Shown here: in pieces, positions 26,792 to 35,996 of the stretch
Position numbering within the stretch: position 1 is the first letter of the stretch
Layout: every line of letters begins with the position of its first letter
Source of the DNA: an uncultured Coriobacteriaceae bacterium
GTDB taxonomy: Bacteria > Actinomycetota > Coriobacteriia > Coriobacteriales > Atopobiaceae
Assembly (NCBI GenBank): GCA_902793465.1
Contig: CADBDT010000025.1
Span: 1 to 51,245, forward strand
Length of the DNA: 51,245 bases
Direction of reading: 5' to 3'
Translations under genes and position numbers: made by a program
The notes under the pieces: generated by a model
What the model saw: the letters and a program-made list of their open reading frames with translations, nothing else
Told to the model about the DNA's origin: nothing
The model's database searches: none

Positions 26792-27601
26792 CTACTTACC
26801 CGAAAGCTCCTCGGTTCGACGCAAGGCCGCATCGGTAGCCTCGTATGCGGCATCCGTGACCAAGGGCTCCATGGCATAAAGGCCCGCGGCCGTCGTTCCT
26901 CCCGGAGAGGTTACGCGCTCCATGTACGCGCGTGGGTGCTCGCCGGTTTCCAAAAGCGACTTTGCAACCCCCTGCATGGTGGAAAGAACCATTTCCCTGC
27001 ATGCAGTCGCAGGTAATCCCGCACGGATTCCTGCACGCGTTAAGGCGTCCACAAACAGGGCAATGTATGCCGGCCCGCAGCTCACAACGGCGCCTTCGGC
27101 ATCCAGCTGGTCCTCGCGCATTACCTGGGCGGAGCCCAAGGCCGCAAAGAGCGAGCGAACGAGCTCCACCTCCCCCTCGCGTACGTCCGATCCAGGCGCC
27201 ACCGCAGTGGCACCCGAAAGCACCTGAATGGGAAGGTTTGGCATCACGCGTACGACGCGCGACTTTGGCAGAAGCTCCTCGAGGGTTGCCAGCGGAACGC
27301 CTGCGGCAATAGACACCACCAAACGACCGGCAAGCAAATTCGCAAGCGGGCCCACCACGTCCGACAGCACTTGTGGCTTTACGGCTATTACCACCACATC
27401 GGTGGCAGCCGCAACAAGCTCCTCGGCACCGTCCGAAATATTAATTCCCAAATCGGCGAGCGGTGCAGTACAGCTCTTTAGTGGGTCGCAGACGTAAAGA
27501 TTCTTTGCGTCAATAACGCCTGCGGCCACCAGACCACGCGCAATCGAGCCGCCCATGGAGCCTGCGCCAATAATGCCAACCGTCGCATTCAAATGTTCCA
27601 T
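26792..27601 (-). CDS. proC: Pyrroline-5-carboxylate reductase
   Basis: 269 aa. It performs the last step of proline synthesis, reducing pyrroline-5-carboxylate with NAD(P)H. The N-terminal Rossmann fold has VGIIGAGSMGGSIARGL, then VVIAVKPQVL. The C-terminal helical domain carries the P5CR signature ERVTSPGGTTAAGL. It starts 2 bp after sepF ends. Its place between sepF and yggT is common in Gram-positives. Confidence 0.96.
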   Translation of the reverse strand: MEHLNATVGIIGAGSMGGSIARGLVAAGVIDAKNLYVCDPLKSCTAPLADLGINISDGAEELVAAATDVVVIAVKPQVLSDVVGPLANLLAGRLVVSIAAGVPLATLEELLPKSRVVRVMPNLPIQVLSGATAVAPGSDVREGEVELVRSLFAALGSAQVMREDQLDAEGAVVSCGPAYIALFVDALTRAGIRAGLPATACREMVLSTMQGVAKSLLETGEHPRAYMERVTSPGGTTAAGLYAMEPLVTDAAYEATDAALRRTEELSGK

Positions 27602-27603
27602 GG

Positions 27604-28266
27604 CTACCTCGACTGCATTAGAAGGCGATCGATTTCGGACTGCGAAAGCTGGATGCCAGCGGGCAACACCAAGAATGCCTTTGTGCCTACAGGCTGAACC
27701 TCGCCCTCTATGCCAAACGAGAGGCCAAACGAGAAGTCAAGGATACGCTGCGCCACGTCGGAGGGAGTCTCGTCGAGCATAAGCAGCACTGGCTGATTGG
27801 TGCGCACGCGACGGACAACGGTCTGCACGTCCTCGTACTCCTCTGCCTTAAGCACATAGGGCGGGAGTTGCCCCGACGTGTTGAGCGATGCCGAAGTGGA
27901 AGGCGTGTATGTTGCCGACGGCGCGTAGTCGTCCGGCTCATCGAAGTCGTCGCGGCGGCTGCGATACGAAGAGTAGCTCCCGCTCGGCCGGCTCGATCCA
28001 GACCTGCTAGACGAAGAGCTGCGCGAGGAGCTTTCGGAAGAGGCGCCACCCGCATTGGTCCCTACCGGGCGACCAGACCTCGTGTACACGGCAACGCTTT
28101 CGGCCTCTGGGCGAGACGTGTTGCCAAGAATGCCACTGCCGCCGCGCTCTTCCTCGTAGTCGTCGTCGCCGTAGTCGTCGTCGTAGTCGTCATAGTAGTC
28201 GTCGTCGTAGTCGTTGTTGCCGTATCCGCCTGTAAGCTTGTCACGCAAGTTATCCAGCAGTCCCAT
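27604..28266 (-). CDS. sepF: SepF cell division protein
   Basis: 220 aa. SepF tethers FtsZ to the membrane and stands in for FtsA, which is absent here. The N-terminus MGLLDNLRDKL is the amphipathic membrane anchor. A long Asp/Tyr-rich stretch (about residues 17-45, DYDDDYYDDYDDD-like) and a Ser/Arg-rich linker follow. The SepF core is at about 130-220 (EYEDVQTVVRRVRTNQPVLL, then RILDFSFGLSFGI and KAFLVLP). The linker is longer than in Bacillus SepF (about 150 aa). Confidence 0.94.
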   Translation of the reverse strand: MGLLDNLRDKLTGGYGNNDYDDDYYDDYDDDYGDDDYEEERGGSGILGNTSRPEAESVAVYTRSGRPVGTNAGGASSESSSRSSSSSRSGSSRPSGSYSSYRSRRDDFDEPDDYAPSATYTPSTSASLNTSGQLPPYVLKAEEYEDVQTVVRRVRTNQPVLLMLDETPSDVAQRILDFSFGLSFGIEGEVQPVGTKAFLVLPAGIQLSQSEIDRLLMQSR

Positions 28267-28344
28267 AAGATCTCACCCTTCTTCTTTCTCGTCGTGCGCC
28301 CGCCGCGAGGGCCACCGCACAAACGTTACTTCCAACCTTTAGTC

Positions 28345-29103
28345 TTACCTGTCCTCATATGCAGGGTCGAATACGATCCTGCCTAGCCTAACGAGGGTCG
28401 CGCCCTCCTGCACCGCAATTTCAAAATCACCACTCATTCCGCACGACAATACCGGCAGCGGTAGGCCCGTACGCGTACGAAGATCCTCGCGGAGCAAACG
28501 CAGCCCCTCAAAGGTCCTGCGCGCGACTTCCTTGTTGTTTGCTGGTGCCATGGTCATAAGCCCTTTAAGAGCTATGCCCTCCAGTCCCATAACCTCATCG
28601 ACCACCTGAACAATATGCTCCGGATCGAACCCGGACTTGGACGCCTCGCCCGAAACGTTGACCTCCAAAAGGCAGGGAGTAACCACGTCTCGCGTGCGCG
28701 ACCGGGTGGATATGGCATGCGCAAGGTGGAGTGACGAGACCGAATGAACAAGATCGGCGTTGCCAAGCACTTGGTTTATCTTGTTCGTCTGCAGGTTTCC
28801 TATCATGTGAAACCGCACGTCCGCAAGCGATGGGTTCTGCCTTACCGCACCTACCTTGCGCTTGAGTTCCTGGGGGCGATTCTCTCCAAAGGTCAGGTAT
28901 CCGGCCTTGTGGGCCAGCTCCACCTGAGCAACATCAACCGTCTTGGAGACCGCCAGGAGCTGCACCTCGGAGGGATCGCGTCCCACGCTTCGGGCAGCGT
29001 TTGCAATTCGCTCGAGCAATACGGCACGCCGACGCCTCAAAAAATCGCCGTAGGCATCAAGCTCGTTTTGGCGACCCGTAGCTTCGTCGCGTCTTGCATC
29101 CAT
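28345..29103 (-). CDS. YggS/PROSC family pyridoxal-phosphate homeostasis protein
   Basis: 252 aa from the ATG at 29103, which has GAGAGGAGG upstream. A PLP-binding TIM barrel like alanine racemase's N-terminal domain. Motifs: LLAVSKTVD (PLP lysine), FGENRPQEL, FHMIGNLQTNKIN, LEVNVSGEASKSGF and LSCGMSGDFEIAVQEGATLVRLG. It balances free PLP and amino-acid pools. It lies between pgeF and sepF, as in many Gram-positives. Confidence 0.95.
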   Translation of the reverse strand: MDARRDEATGRQNELDAYGDFLRRRRAVLLERIANAARSVGRDPSEVQLLAVSKTVDVAQVELAHKAGYLTFGENRPQELKRKVGAVRQNPSLADVRFHMIGNLQTNKINQVLGNADLVHSVSSLHLAHAISTRSRTRDVVTPCLLEVNVSGEASKSGFDPEHIVQVVDEVMGLEGIALKGLMTMAPANNKEVARRTFEGLRLLREDLRTRTGLPLPVLSCGMSGDFEIAVQEGATLVRLGRIVFDPAYEDR

Positions 29104-29120
29104 CTGCACCCTCCTCTCCC

Positions 29121-29930
29121 CTAGTCGGAGTCTTTTAGTATACAGGCTAGGACTCCCATTCGACCACACGAGCCCTGCTGCCTCCTGAACGAGAAGTACC
29201 TCTCTTCGTATTGGAACGTGGATTCGGGAACGCACACAACGTTGGCGGTGGGCACCCCCACGTCTTCGAGTGAGGCAACGATCGTTGCTGCCAAGTTGAG
29301 GTGATTGCCTTTTCCAAGCGCACGATCTCCGAACTCGGACGCAAATTGCGCCGCAAGGTCGCTTGACACCTCGTAGTCGTCAACACCTATGTGAGGACCA
29401 ACATACGCCCGTATGGCAGACGTGTTGCAACCCGACTCGCTCGCAAGTATGCGTGCTGCCTTGCCGGCTATGCGCGACAAGCACCCCTTCCATCCCGAAT
29501 GCACGACCGCAAAGGCTCCGTCTGCAACCAGCACCACCGCCGCACAGTCTGCCGTGCAAATGAGCACCGGAACATTGGGAACAAGGCATACCACACCATC
29601 CGCGCCATCGCGTGCCGCGGCCTTGGCATGTTCGAGCCCTTTTCCATCGTCCTTTACAACCACAATGTTGGTGCCGTGAACTTGCTTGAGGCTCACAAGA
29701 CGTGGATATAGGCTGCCTGCACCAAGCGAAGCGAGCGCCCGGCGGCGGTTCTCGGCGACGCGCAGGGGGTCGTCGTCGGTATTGTCTCCCAAGTTGAGCG
29801 AAGAGAAGCAGCCATCGGATACGCCACCAGTGCGCTCCATGAATGCGAACGTGACCCCGCCCGGACGATTTGGGTCGCCAAGCAGGGTCACGCCGTCGAT
29901 GGTGCTTCGGACAAGCTCCGGCGCTACCAT
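29121..29930 (-). CDS. pgeF: Peptidoglycan editing factor PgeF (YfiH/laccase-domain family)
   Basis: 269 aa. In E. coli PgeF removes wrongly inserted L-Ser from UDP-MurNAc precursors; other members were called polyphenol oxidases or adenosine deaminases. The metal/active-site motifs are all present: LKQVHGTNIV, CTADCAAVVL, VVHSGWKGCLSRI and YVGPHIG. The start has GGAG at 9 nt. It sits 12 bp after ftsZ, which fits a wall-quality role. Confidence 0.94.
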   Translation of the reverse strand: MVAPELVRSTIDGVTLLGDPNRPGGVTFAFMERTGGVSDGCFSSLNLGDNTDDDPLRVAENRRRALASLGAGSLYPRLVSLKQVHGTNIVVVKDDGKGLEHAKAAARDGADGVVCLVPNVPVLICTADCAAVVLVADGAFAVVHSGWKGCLSRIAGKAARILASESGCNTSAIRAYVGPHIGVDDYEVSSDLAAQFASEFGDRALGKGNHLNLAATIVASLEDVGVPTANVVCVPESTFQYEERYFSFRRQQGSCGRMGVLACILKDSD

Positions 29931-29942
29931 CTGCAGTAACTC

Positions 29943-31064
29943 CTACATGCGCGTGCTGCGCTTAAGGAAGTCGGGGATGTCGAATGCGTCAGACGAAGAC
30001 GAGGTACTGCGGGAGGTATTGGCGGGACGCGTGGACCTGCGCTCCTGGCGCGGAGCGGAGGAGGTGCTGCGGCTTGCCGAGATGCTGGGCGTGGAAACGC
30101 TTACGTTCTCGTCCTTGAATCCAGTGGCAATAACGGTAACGCGCACCTGGTCTCCCAGGCTCTCGTCCACTACCGTACCAAAGATGATGTTCGCCTCGGG
30201 GTCGACGTTCTTGGCCACGAGGTCTGCGGCGTCGTTGATCTCCTGAATGCCCAGGTCCTTGTTGCCTGCAATGGAAAGGAGCACGCGGGTTGCACCGTCA
30301 ACGGAGCTCTCGAGCATGCGGCTAGAGATTGCCTCTTCGGCAGCGTCTACGGCACGGTTGTCGCCCGAGGCAATGCCGATACCCATCATGGCGGTGCCAG
30401 CACCCTTCATAATGGTGCAGACGTCTGCGAAGTCGAGGTTAATGAGGCCAGGGACCGTAATGAGGTCGGTGATGCCCTGGGTTCCCTTGCACAGCACGTC
30501 GTCGGCCATGCGGAAGGCCTCGAGCATGGTGGTCTTCTTCTCGGAGAGGTCCAGAAGGCGATCGTTGGGAATCACAATGAGGGTGTCCACGTTGTCGGAG
30601 AGGTTCTTTATGCCCTCCGTCGCGTTTTGCGAGCGCTTGCGGCCCTCGAAGGTAAACGGCTTGGTCACAACGCCTACGGTAAGGGCGCCCACGTCGTTCT
30701 TTGCAATGTCGGCAACAACGGGAGCCGCGCCAGTGCCAGTGCCGCCACCCTCGCCGGCGGTAATAAACACCATGTCGGAACCGGCAATTGCCGCCTTAAT
30801 CTCGTCGCGAGAGTCTTCTGCAGCCTCTCCGCCAACCTCAGGCACAGCGCCAGCGCCGAGGCCCTTGGTAATGTCGGTCCCAATGTGGACCTTTATGTCT
30901 GCATCCGAGAGGGCAAGTGCCTGTGCGTCGGTGTTAACGGCTACGAACTCGACCCCCCGAATATTCTGCTCGATCATGCGGTTAACGGCGTTCGTGCCTC
31001 CTCCGCCGACGCCAACCACCTTGATCACGGCCAGATAGTTGTTGGGTATGTTGGTCTCGTTCAT
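29943..31064 (-). CDS. ftsZ: Cell division protein FtsZ
   Basis: 373 aa. The tubulin-like GTPase that forms the division ring. It has the N-terminal [14 protein letters not shown], the GTP signature [15 protein letters not shown] and the T7-loop region [14 protein letters not shown] Ser/Arg/Thr-rich linker follows, ending in the conserved partner-binding peptide [13 protein letters not shown]. The ATG follows AAGGAGGAAGC. It has its own promoter 5' of the gene. Confidence 0.98.
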   Translation of the reverse strand: MNETNIPNNYLAVIKVVGVGGGGTNAVNRMIEQNIRGVEFVAVNTDAQALALSDADIKVHIGTDITKGLGAGAVPEVGGEAAEDSRDEIKAAIAGSDMVFITAGEGGGTGTGAAPVVADIAKNDVGALTVGVVTKPFTFEGRKRSQNATEGIKNLSDNVDTLIVIPNDRLLDLSEKKTTMLEAFRMADDVLCKGTQGITDLITVPGLINLDFADVCTIMKGAGTAMMGIGIASGDNRAVDAAEEAISSRMLESSVDGATRVLLSIAGNKDLGIQEINDAADLVAKNVDPEANIIFGTVVDESLGDQVRVTVIATGFKDENVSVSTPSISASRSTSSAPRQERRSTRPANTSRSTSSSSDAFDIPDFLKRSTRM

Positions 31065-31297
31065 GCTTCCTCCTTGCGTGGTGGCAGTGCCAACCTTGTA
31101 AGTCCTTGGTAGTGCGTTTGCGGTTCGTTAGATGTGCATTTGTAGTTCCTCGTGCCGTTTTGCCTTGAGGAGGCATTGCTGCGATGGTGGTGCGTTGGTA
31201 GTGCGTTTGTGCTTCATTCTGTTGTGTGGTGCAGCGTTTACCGAGGTCAAAACCCTCAACCTCAAGTTAACCTAAATGCCTCTTGCAAAGCGCGTAA

Positions 31298-31326
31298 TAT
31301 TTACATAGCACAACAGGAAATGTCAA
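31298..31326 (-). promoter_or_regulatory. ftsZ promoter
   Basis: On the minus strand a perfect -35 TTGACA (31321-31326) and TAAATA (31298-31303) are separated by 17 bp. The predicted leader is about 225 nt. It includes repeated AGGTTAACTTGAGG / AGGTTGAGGG motifs at about 31245-31275; a related TTAGGTTGAGGTC lies at about 31394. The function of these repeats is unknown. Confidence 0.7.
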
Positions 31327-31526
31327 CCCATTTGTAGGTTTTATGAATTTGCCTGATAAACAGGGGTGTTGAAAAGCGACAAAACCTTAAATCTTAGGTT
31401 GAGGTCAATACATTATTTACCGATTGTGGAACAGGAACCTTCAACTGGTACACGGAAGAGAGGGCGGTCGTTTGGGACGTTACAAGGGTGCTGGCATCGC
31501 ATGTAGTATCGGTTGTTTGTGGGTAG

Positions 31527-31564
31527 CGCCCCAAAACGAGGGCCCGGGCCCTCGTTTTGGGGCG
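31527..31564. terminator. Perfect 38-bp palindrome downstream of ftsQ
   Basis: CGCCCCAAAACGAGGGCCC meets its exact complement with no loop. It lies 75 bp beyond the ftsQ stop and upstream of the ftsZ promoter, so it may insulate the two units. No T-run follows. The rest of 31065-31638 holds the ftsZ leader and promoter; nothing else is recognised. Confidence 0.75.
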
Positions 31565-31638
31565 GGTTTCTTAAGGGGCTACTCGTTCAGCACCCGCAAA
31601 GAGAGGTATCCATCATAGGCCAGTCTTTTGATACCCCG

Positions 31639-32946
31639 CTAGTACGTACTAGTCTGATCGTAGCCGTAACCATCTACGTACCCGTAGTCGGAGTAGGCGT
31701 TGTTTGCAACACCAGACTGCGTGCTCCCCTCCTGCCCCGACTGATGGTTCTCACTGCTGCCAGTTGTGTTAGACGTTGAGGCATCGTACCCGTTGGAATC
31801 GGATTGGCTCTGCTCGGTTTCGTCAGAAGCGCTGGTGTCGCTTGAATCCGCGTTTGCGTCGCCCTTGTTGGTCTTTTCGTCCTTCTTCTTATTGGCATTG
31901 GGAACCACGCTTCCCGTATCCACGGCAACGCCGGTTGCACCCGTGCCCTCACGCACATATTCGGACTCCACGCGCCTGTACGTTGGCCTGGAAGGTGTCC
32001 TCACGTTAATGTAGGTTACCTGCCCGCTGTATTCGTCAAGCATCCTCTGCGCGACCGATTCTTTGGTGTCTATGCTGTTGTCGGACCCAAAGAGTACTTC
32101 CACGCCATTGTCCAGAATGCACGATATGTCGTCCACGCTGGAAGCCGAATAGCATACGACGCGTTTTTTGAATCCCTCAGAGAGCTGCGACGCGATGGAC
32201 ATAACAGTAAGGATCGAGCTATCTTGGCATTGCGCACCCGCAACGGGGTTAACGTTTGAAGGCACGTTGGAGATGAGTATTACTCCAAGCTCGTTGGCCT
32301 TTGCCAACGCAGCATCGTTTGTGGACTCGTTTTGGGACACGCTGAGCTTAACCGGCTCTATCCAAGCGTTGTCGTCTCCCAAAAGCCACGTTACACCGCC
32401 TGATCCCATGGTTACCACCGCGCCGAGCTTCCTCTCGTTAGTACTCAGCCGCAATGTGTCCGGAAAAACCCTCTCGATGTTTACCGAAGCCACCCAGGGG
32501 TTTCTCTTTACGCCTGCCTGTATTGCTTCCTCATCCAAATTTAGCAGCGTGGTGCCGTCTGCAACGTTTGCCAGCCGCGCCACGGTGTCGGCAGAAACAT
32601 GTTCCGAGTCGTATGTTTGGATGGAGGTAACAAGAAAAGCCGATGTATTGGAAAGTGCCGCGAGGGCAATCGCGCCAATTATTAGAACAACTATAAGCAG
32701 GCCAGACACAACTGCAGCAACCTTAAGCACGCGCTGCGCCATTCCACTTTTGCCGCCTGCGCCCATTGTGCTCGACTCCGGCAGAGCCCCTTCGGCAACC
32801 TTTAGCCCGTCCTGCTCGCGTATTCCCCCCTTTGGGAGGTTACGACGAGAGCGACTGGAGGCATCGCCAACTTTGGAACCTACCACGCTCGGTTGTCGTT
32901 CGTTTTTGCGACCGCTGCTGGCACGGTGCGTCCCACGCGCACTCAC
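31639..32946 (-). CDS. ftsQ: Cell division protein FtsQ/DivIB
   Basis: 435 aa, GTG start 6 bp after murC. A basic cytoplasmic N-terminus (about 70 aa) is followed by one membrane helix (VAAVVSGLLIVVLIIGAIAL). The POTRA domain begins SAFLVTSIQTYDSEHVSADT and has TLLNLDEEAI and NPWVASVNIERVFPDTL; then comes the FtsQ/DivIB domain. It links early and late divisome parts and contacts FtsB/FtsL. The last about 90 aa are an unusual Ser/Asn/Asp/Gly-rich tail, making it longer than typical homologues (250-330 aa). Confidence 0.92.
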   Translation of the reverse strand: MSARGTHRASSGRKNERQPSVVGSKVGDASSRSRRNLPKGGIREQDGLKVAEGALPESSTMGAGGKSGMAQRVLKVAAVVSGLLIVVLIIGAIALAALSNTSAFLVTSIQTYDSEHVSADTVARLANVADGTTLLNLDEEAIQAGVKRNPWVASVNIERVFPDTLRLSTNERKLGAVVTMGSGGVTWLLGDDNAWIEPVKLSVSQNESTNDAALAKANELGVILISNVPSNVNPVAGAQCQDSSILTVMSIASQLSEGFKKRVVCYSASSVDDISCILDNGVEVLFGSDNSIDTKESVAQRMLDEYSGQVTYINVRTPSRPTYRRVESEYVREGTGATGVAVDTGSVVPNANKKKDEKTNKGDANADSSDTSASDETEQSQSDSNGYDASTSNTTGSSENHQSGQEGSTQSGVANNAYSDYGYVDGYGYDQTSTY

Positions 32947-32952
32947 GAAGGG

Positions 32953-34365
32953 CTATCCTTTGGCCAAACGCTCGCGTAGTGCAGAGAGAAACGCCGGTCC
33001 CATTAGCGTAACGTCGCCAGCACCCTGCGTAATTACCAGATCGCCTTCCTGGCACTCATCGCAAAGAAGGCTCACGAGGCTTCGCCTGCTTGCCACATAG
33101 GTAACTTTTTTGACCTTGTTTCGTTCAATCACCTCGCTGGCAACCGTCTTGCCCGAAATCCCGGGTATAGGCATTTCGCCCGCAGGGAACACATCCATAA
33201 CGTACAGCACGTCCGCGTTGTCGAACGCAGGCCCAAACTCCCCCTTAAGAAGCTGGGTACGCGTATAGCGATGCGGCTGGAACACGCACACGATACGCTT
33301 GAAATCCAAATCGGAAGCTGCGGCAAGCGTGGCGGCAATCTCGGTTGGATGGTGGCCATAGTCGTCTACCACGGTAATTCCGGCTTCGCTGCCAACGCCT
33401 GTAAAGCGACGACGCGCTCCCTTAAACTGCGAAAGCGCCTTGGCAGCATCGATCACGCTCAGGCCAAGGACGTCTGCCACGGCAACCGAGGCCGCAGCGT
33501 TGAGCACGTTGTGTTTGCCAGGGTTGGCGGCTATTGTTACGCTCACACACTCCCCCGAGGGCGTGCGCACCTCGAGTTCCATGGATAGACCCTCGGTGGA
33601 AACAAGCCGGCACACGTAATCGTTACTCTCCCCGAATCCGTACGAAACGTATTTTTGACCCGACTTGTTTGCAAGCTCCAAGAAGTGGGGTTCGTCGCCC
33701 ATAATTACAATGGTACCGTCTTCTCCCACAAGGCCCATAAACTCGCAGAAGGTACTCTCGACCTTCTCGAGCGTGCCATAGTGGTCTAGATGGTCCGCCT
33801 CAATGTTTGTTACCACCGCCACGTTGGGGTTAAGGAAGAGGAACGAACCGTCTGACTCGTCTGCCTCGGCAACAAAGTAGCCTCCCTTGCCGTTGCGGCC
33901 GTTGGTGTCGTAGCCCTCAACTACGCCGCCAATTAGGAACGAGGGGTCCAGCCCCATGTTGTCGAGCATAGTTGCAACCATGGAGCTCGTGGTGGTCTTG
34001 CCATGGGTACCGGCCACCGCAATTGTGGTTGCATCCTCCGAAAGCGCCGAGAGCATCTTTGCACGCGGCCATACGGGTATTCCCAGCTCACGGGCACGCA
34101 CAAGCTCCACGTTGGTTTCGGGAATGGCGGTGGATATAACCACCACATCGGGCTGCACCTCGTCTATGGTCTGGGCAACATGTCCTACGTGTACGTCTAT
34201 GCCGGCTGTTTCCAGCTCTCGCACGTAGTGGGACTCCTTGAGGTCGGAACCGGTAACCTTGCAGCCACGCTCGTGAAGAACGAGCGCGATTCCGCTCATG
34301 CCTGCTCCGCCAATGCCGATAAAGTGGGCGCTGTTGAATGCCTTGCCCTGCTGTTCCTGTGCCAT
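32953..34365 (-). CDS. murC: UDP-N-acetylmuramate--L-alanine ligase
   Basis: 470 aa. It adds L-Ala to UDP-MurNAc, the first step of stem-peptide assembly. The dinucleotide-like FIGIGGAGMSGIALVL, the P-loop VAGTHGKTTTSSM, the Mur-ligase core NIEADHLDHYGTLE and DDYGHHPTEIAATL (central to C-terminal domain) are present. AAGGAGGTCGT precedes the ATG. Two family A hairpin elements separate it from murG. Confidence 0.97.
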   Translation of the reverse strand: MAQEQQGKAFNSAHFIGIGGAGMSGIALVLHERGCKVTGSDLKESHYVRELETAGIDVHVGHVAQTIDEVQPDVVVISTAIPETNVELVRARELGIPVWPRAKMLSALSEDATTIAVAGTHGKTTTSSMVATMLDNMGLDPSFLIGGVVEGYDTNGRNGKGGYFVAEADESDGSFLFLNPNVAVVTNIEADHLDHYGTLEKVESTFCEFMGLVGEDGTIVIMGDEPHFLELANKSGQKYVSYGFGESNDYVCRLVSTEGLSMELEVRTPSGECVSVTIAANPGKHNVLNAAASVAVADVLGLSVIDAAKALSQFKGARRRFTGVGSEAGITVVDDYGHHPTEIAATLAAASDLDFKRIVCVFQPHRYTRTQLLKGEFGPAFDNADVLYVMDVFPAGEMPIPGISGKTVASEVIERNKVKKVTYVASRRSLVSLLCDECQEGDLVITQGAGDVTLMGPAFLSALRERLAKG

Positions 34366-34478
34366 ACGACCTCCTTGGAAGTGTTTAACTGTAATAGTTT
34401 ACCCCAGATCGATAGCCACGATGCCATACCTACAAAACGCACAGCGACTGTCTTTAGGACCAACCCGATGGGACCGGA

Positions 34479-34655
34479 CGACCCCCGATACTGAGGGCGG
34501 GTCAATGGGGGCGGCGGTGCGGAGGACGCCGTGCTCAAACAGTCCTCGCGCGATTAACCACCACAAACCTTCTTGGTTACCTCGCGCTGCGGAACTGCGC
34601 GCGGCATCACTCCGCACCGCCGCCCCCATTGACCCGCCCTCAGTATCGGGGGTCG
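34479..34655. repeat. Family A fold-back element, copy A1 (long core, reversed)
   Basis: Arms of exactly 45 bp (34479-34523 and 34611-34655) are perfect complements. The 87-nt interior carries, on the minus strand, GCGCGCAGTTCCGCAG, a small stem around AACCAAGAAGGTT, then GCGCGAGGACTGTTTGAGC. It lies between murG and murC. Its sequence outside the core is unrelated to A2. Confidence 0.9.
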
Positions 34656-34694
34656 TTTCCTTTCTATGGTCCCTCCACAGCTGGCGAATTCCAA

Positions 34695-34851
34695 GGCACG
34701 CCCTCGGCCACTGGACAAAGGTCCAATCCGCGAGGCGCCATGGAAAGCAGCCGCGCGCAGTTCCGCAGTGAAGCGAGGACTGTCTGAGCACGGCGCTTGT
34801 CCATGGCGCCGGAAGGATTGGACCTTTGTCTAGGGGCCGAGGGCGTGCCCG
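34695..34851. repeat. Family A fold-back element, copy A2 (short core)
   Basis: Outer arms of about 35 bp (GGCACGCCCTCGGCC and onward, with a few mismatches) enclose the inner stem GGCGCCATGGA/TCCATGGCGCC and the core GCAGTTCCGCAG, six bases, GAGGACTGTCTGAGCAC. It lies 40 bp from A1 and 15 bp beyond the murG stop. With A1 it fills the gap 34366-34866. Confidence 0.9.
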
Positions 34852-34866
34852 TGGGCGCATATCGTT

Positions 34867-35988
34867 TTATTTTGCAGCAGACTCCACCTGGTCTGCGAGA
34901 ACGGCTGCGGCACGGTCCTGACCGAGTTTGCGAGCGGCCTCGCGCATCTGTTCGCGCTGCTCGGCATCGTCCACCAGTTCAAGCAGCGTCGTCTGGAAGT
35001 CCTTGGAGTCAAGCTCGTCGTCCGAAACCAAGCGTGCCGCGCCTGCATCCACAAGATAGCGTGCGTTGGTAGTCTGATGGTCCGCCGTCGCCAGAGGATA
35101 CGGCACGAGGATCGAAGGAACCGACAAGGCCGCGATCTCTGCCACCGAAGACGCTCCTGCACGCGATACCACGAGGTCTGCCGCGCTCAGGGCCTCCCCC
35201 ATGTTGCTGATGTATGGCATTACCTGCCAGCGATCCTTGTCGTCTTCCGCAAGGCTGAGCGACTGCATTACCTCGTCGTACAGCTCTTTTCCCGTGGAAT
35301 GCACCACACGCAGCTTGCCACGTTCCATAAGCTTCCCACTTAGCGCCACAATTGCCTCGTTAAGATGGCGGGCACCCAGACTGCCGCCAAACACGAGGAG
35401 CAGGGTCTCGTCCTCTGCAACGCCAAAGGCGTTCCTCCCCTGTTCGCGCGAGGCATCCACCACCGAGCGCCTAACGGGATTTCCGCTCATAACCACCTTG
35501 GTGTTTGGCCCAACCTTGCCGTCAAAGGCGTTGGACGCGCTGGGAAACGAAATGCACACGGTGCTTGCGTCGTGCGCGCAGGTCTTGTTTGCGAGTCCTG
35601 GCACAGAGTTTTGCTCGTGGATTACGTAGGGCACGCCATTGCTCTTGCACCATTCCAACAGAGGCATTTCCACATAGGCGCCAAAGCCGATTGCCACCGA
35701 TGGCGCACCAACGGACAAGAACCGTTTGTTTAGCTCGCTCCTTGCCTTGCGCATGCGCCAAAGCGCACTTACGAGCGTCCAAGGTCGAGCACGGTCGAAG
35801 CCCGTAACCTTTATCTCGCAAAAGTCATACCCTGCCTCGGGTACGAGCGTCCCCTCAAGCCGGTGGCGCTGCCCGTAGAACGTTACCTTGTGCCCGCGCT
35901 GTGTAAGCTCCTCTGCCAAGGCCAACGCCGGATTAATGTGTCCTGCCGTACCACCTGCCGCAATGGCGACGTCCAACGTTTGTGTCAC
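34867..35988 (-). CDS. murG: UDP-GlcNAc:lipid I N-acetylglucosaminyltransferase
   Basis: 373 aa, GTG start after AGGGGGAGCC. MurG converts lipid I to lipid II at the inner face of the membrane. It has the N-terminal AIAAGGTAGHINPALALAEEL, a second-domain LLVFGGSLGARHLNEAI and the UDP-GlcNAc-binding SRAGASSVAEIAALSVPSIL. It starts 8 bp after ftsW. Confidence 0.97.
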   Translation of the reverse strand: MTQTLDVAIAAGGTAGHINPALALAEELTQRGHKVTFYGQRHRLEGTLVPEAGYDFCEIKVTGFDRARPWTLVSALWRMRKARSELNKRFLSVGAPSVAIGFGAYVEMPLLEWCKSNGVPYVIHEQNSVPGLANKTCAHDASTVCISFPSASNAFDGKVGPNTKVVMSGNPVRRSVVDASREQGRNAFGVAEDETLLLVFGGSLGARHLNEAIVALSGKLMERGKLRVVHSTGKELYDEVMQSLSLAEDDKDRWQVMPYISNMGEALSAADLVVSRAGASSVAEIAALSVPSILVPYPLATADHQTTNARYLVDAGAARLVSDDELDSKDFQTTLLELVDDAEQREQMREAARKLGQDRAAAVLADQVESAAK

Positions 35989-35996
35989 GGCTCCCC

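Noticed and set aside
34366..34866. Small genes in the murG-murC gap
   Set aside because: The open frames follow the family A core and recur at other copies in different frames; they have no ribosome sites.
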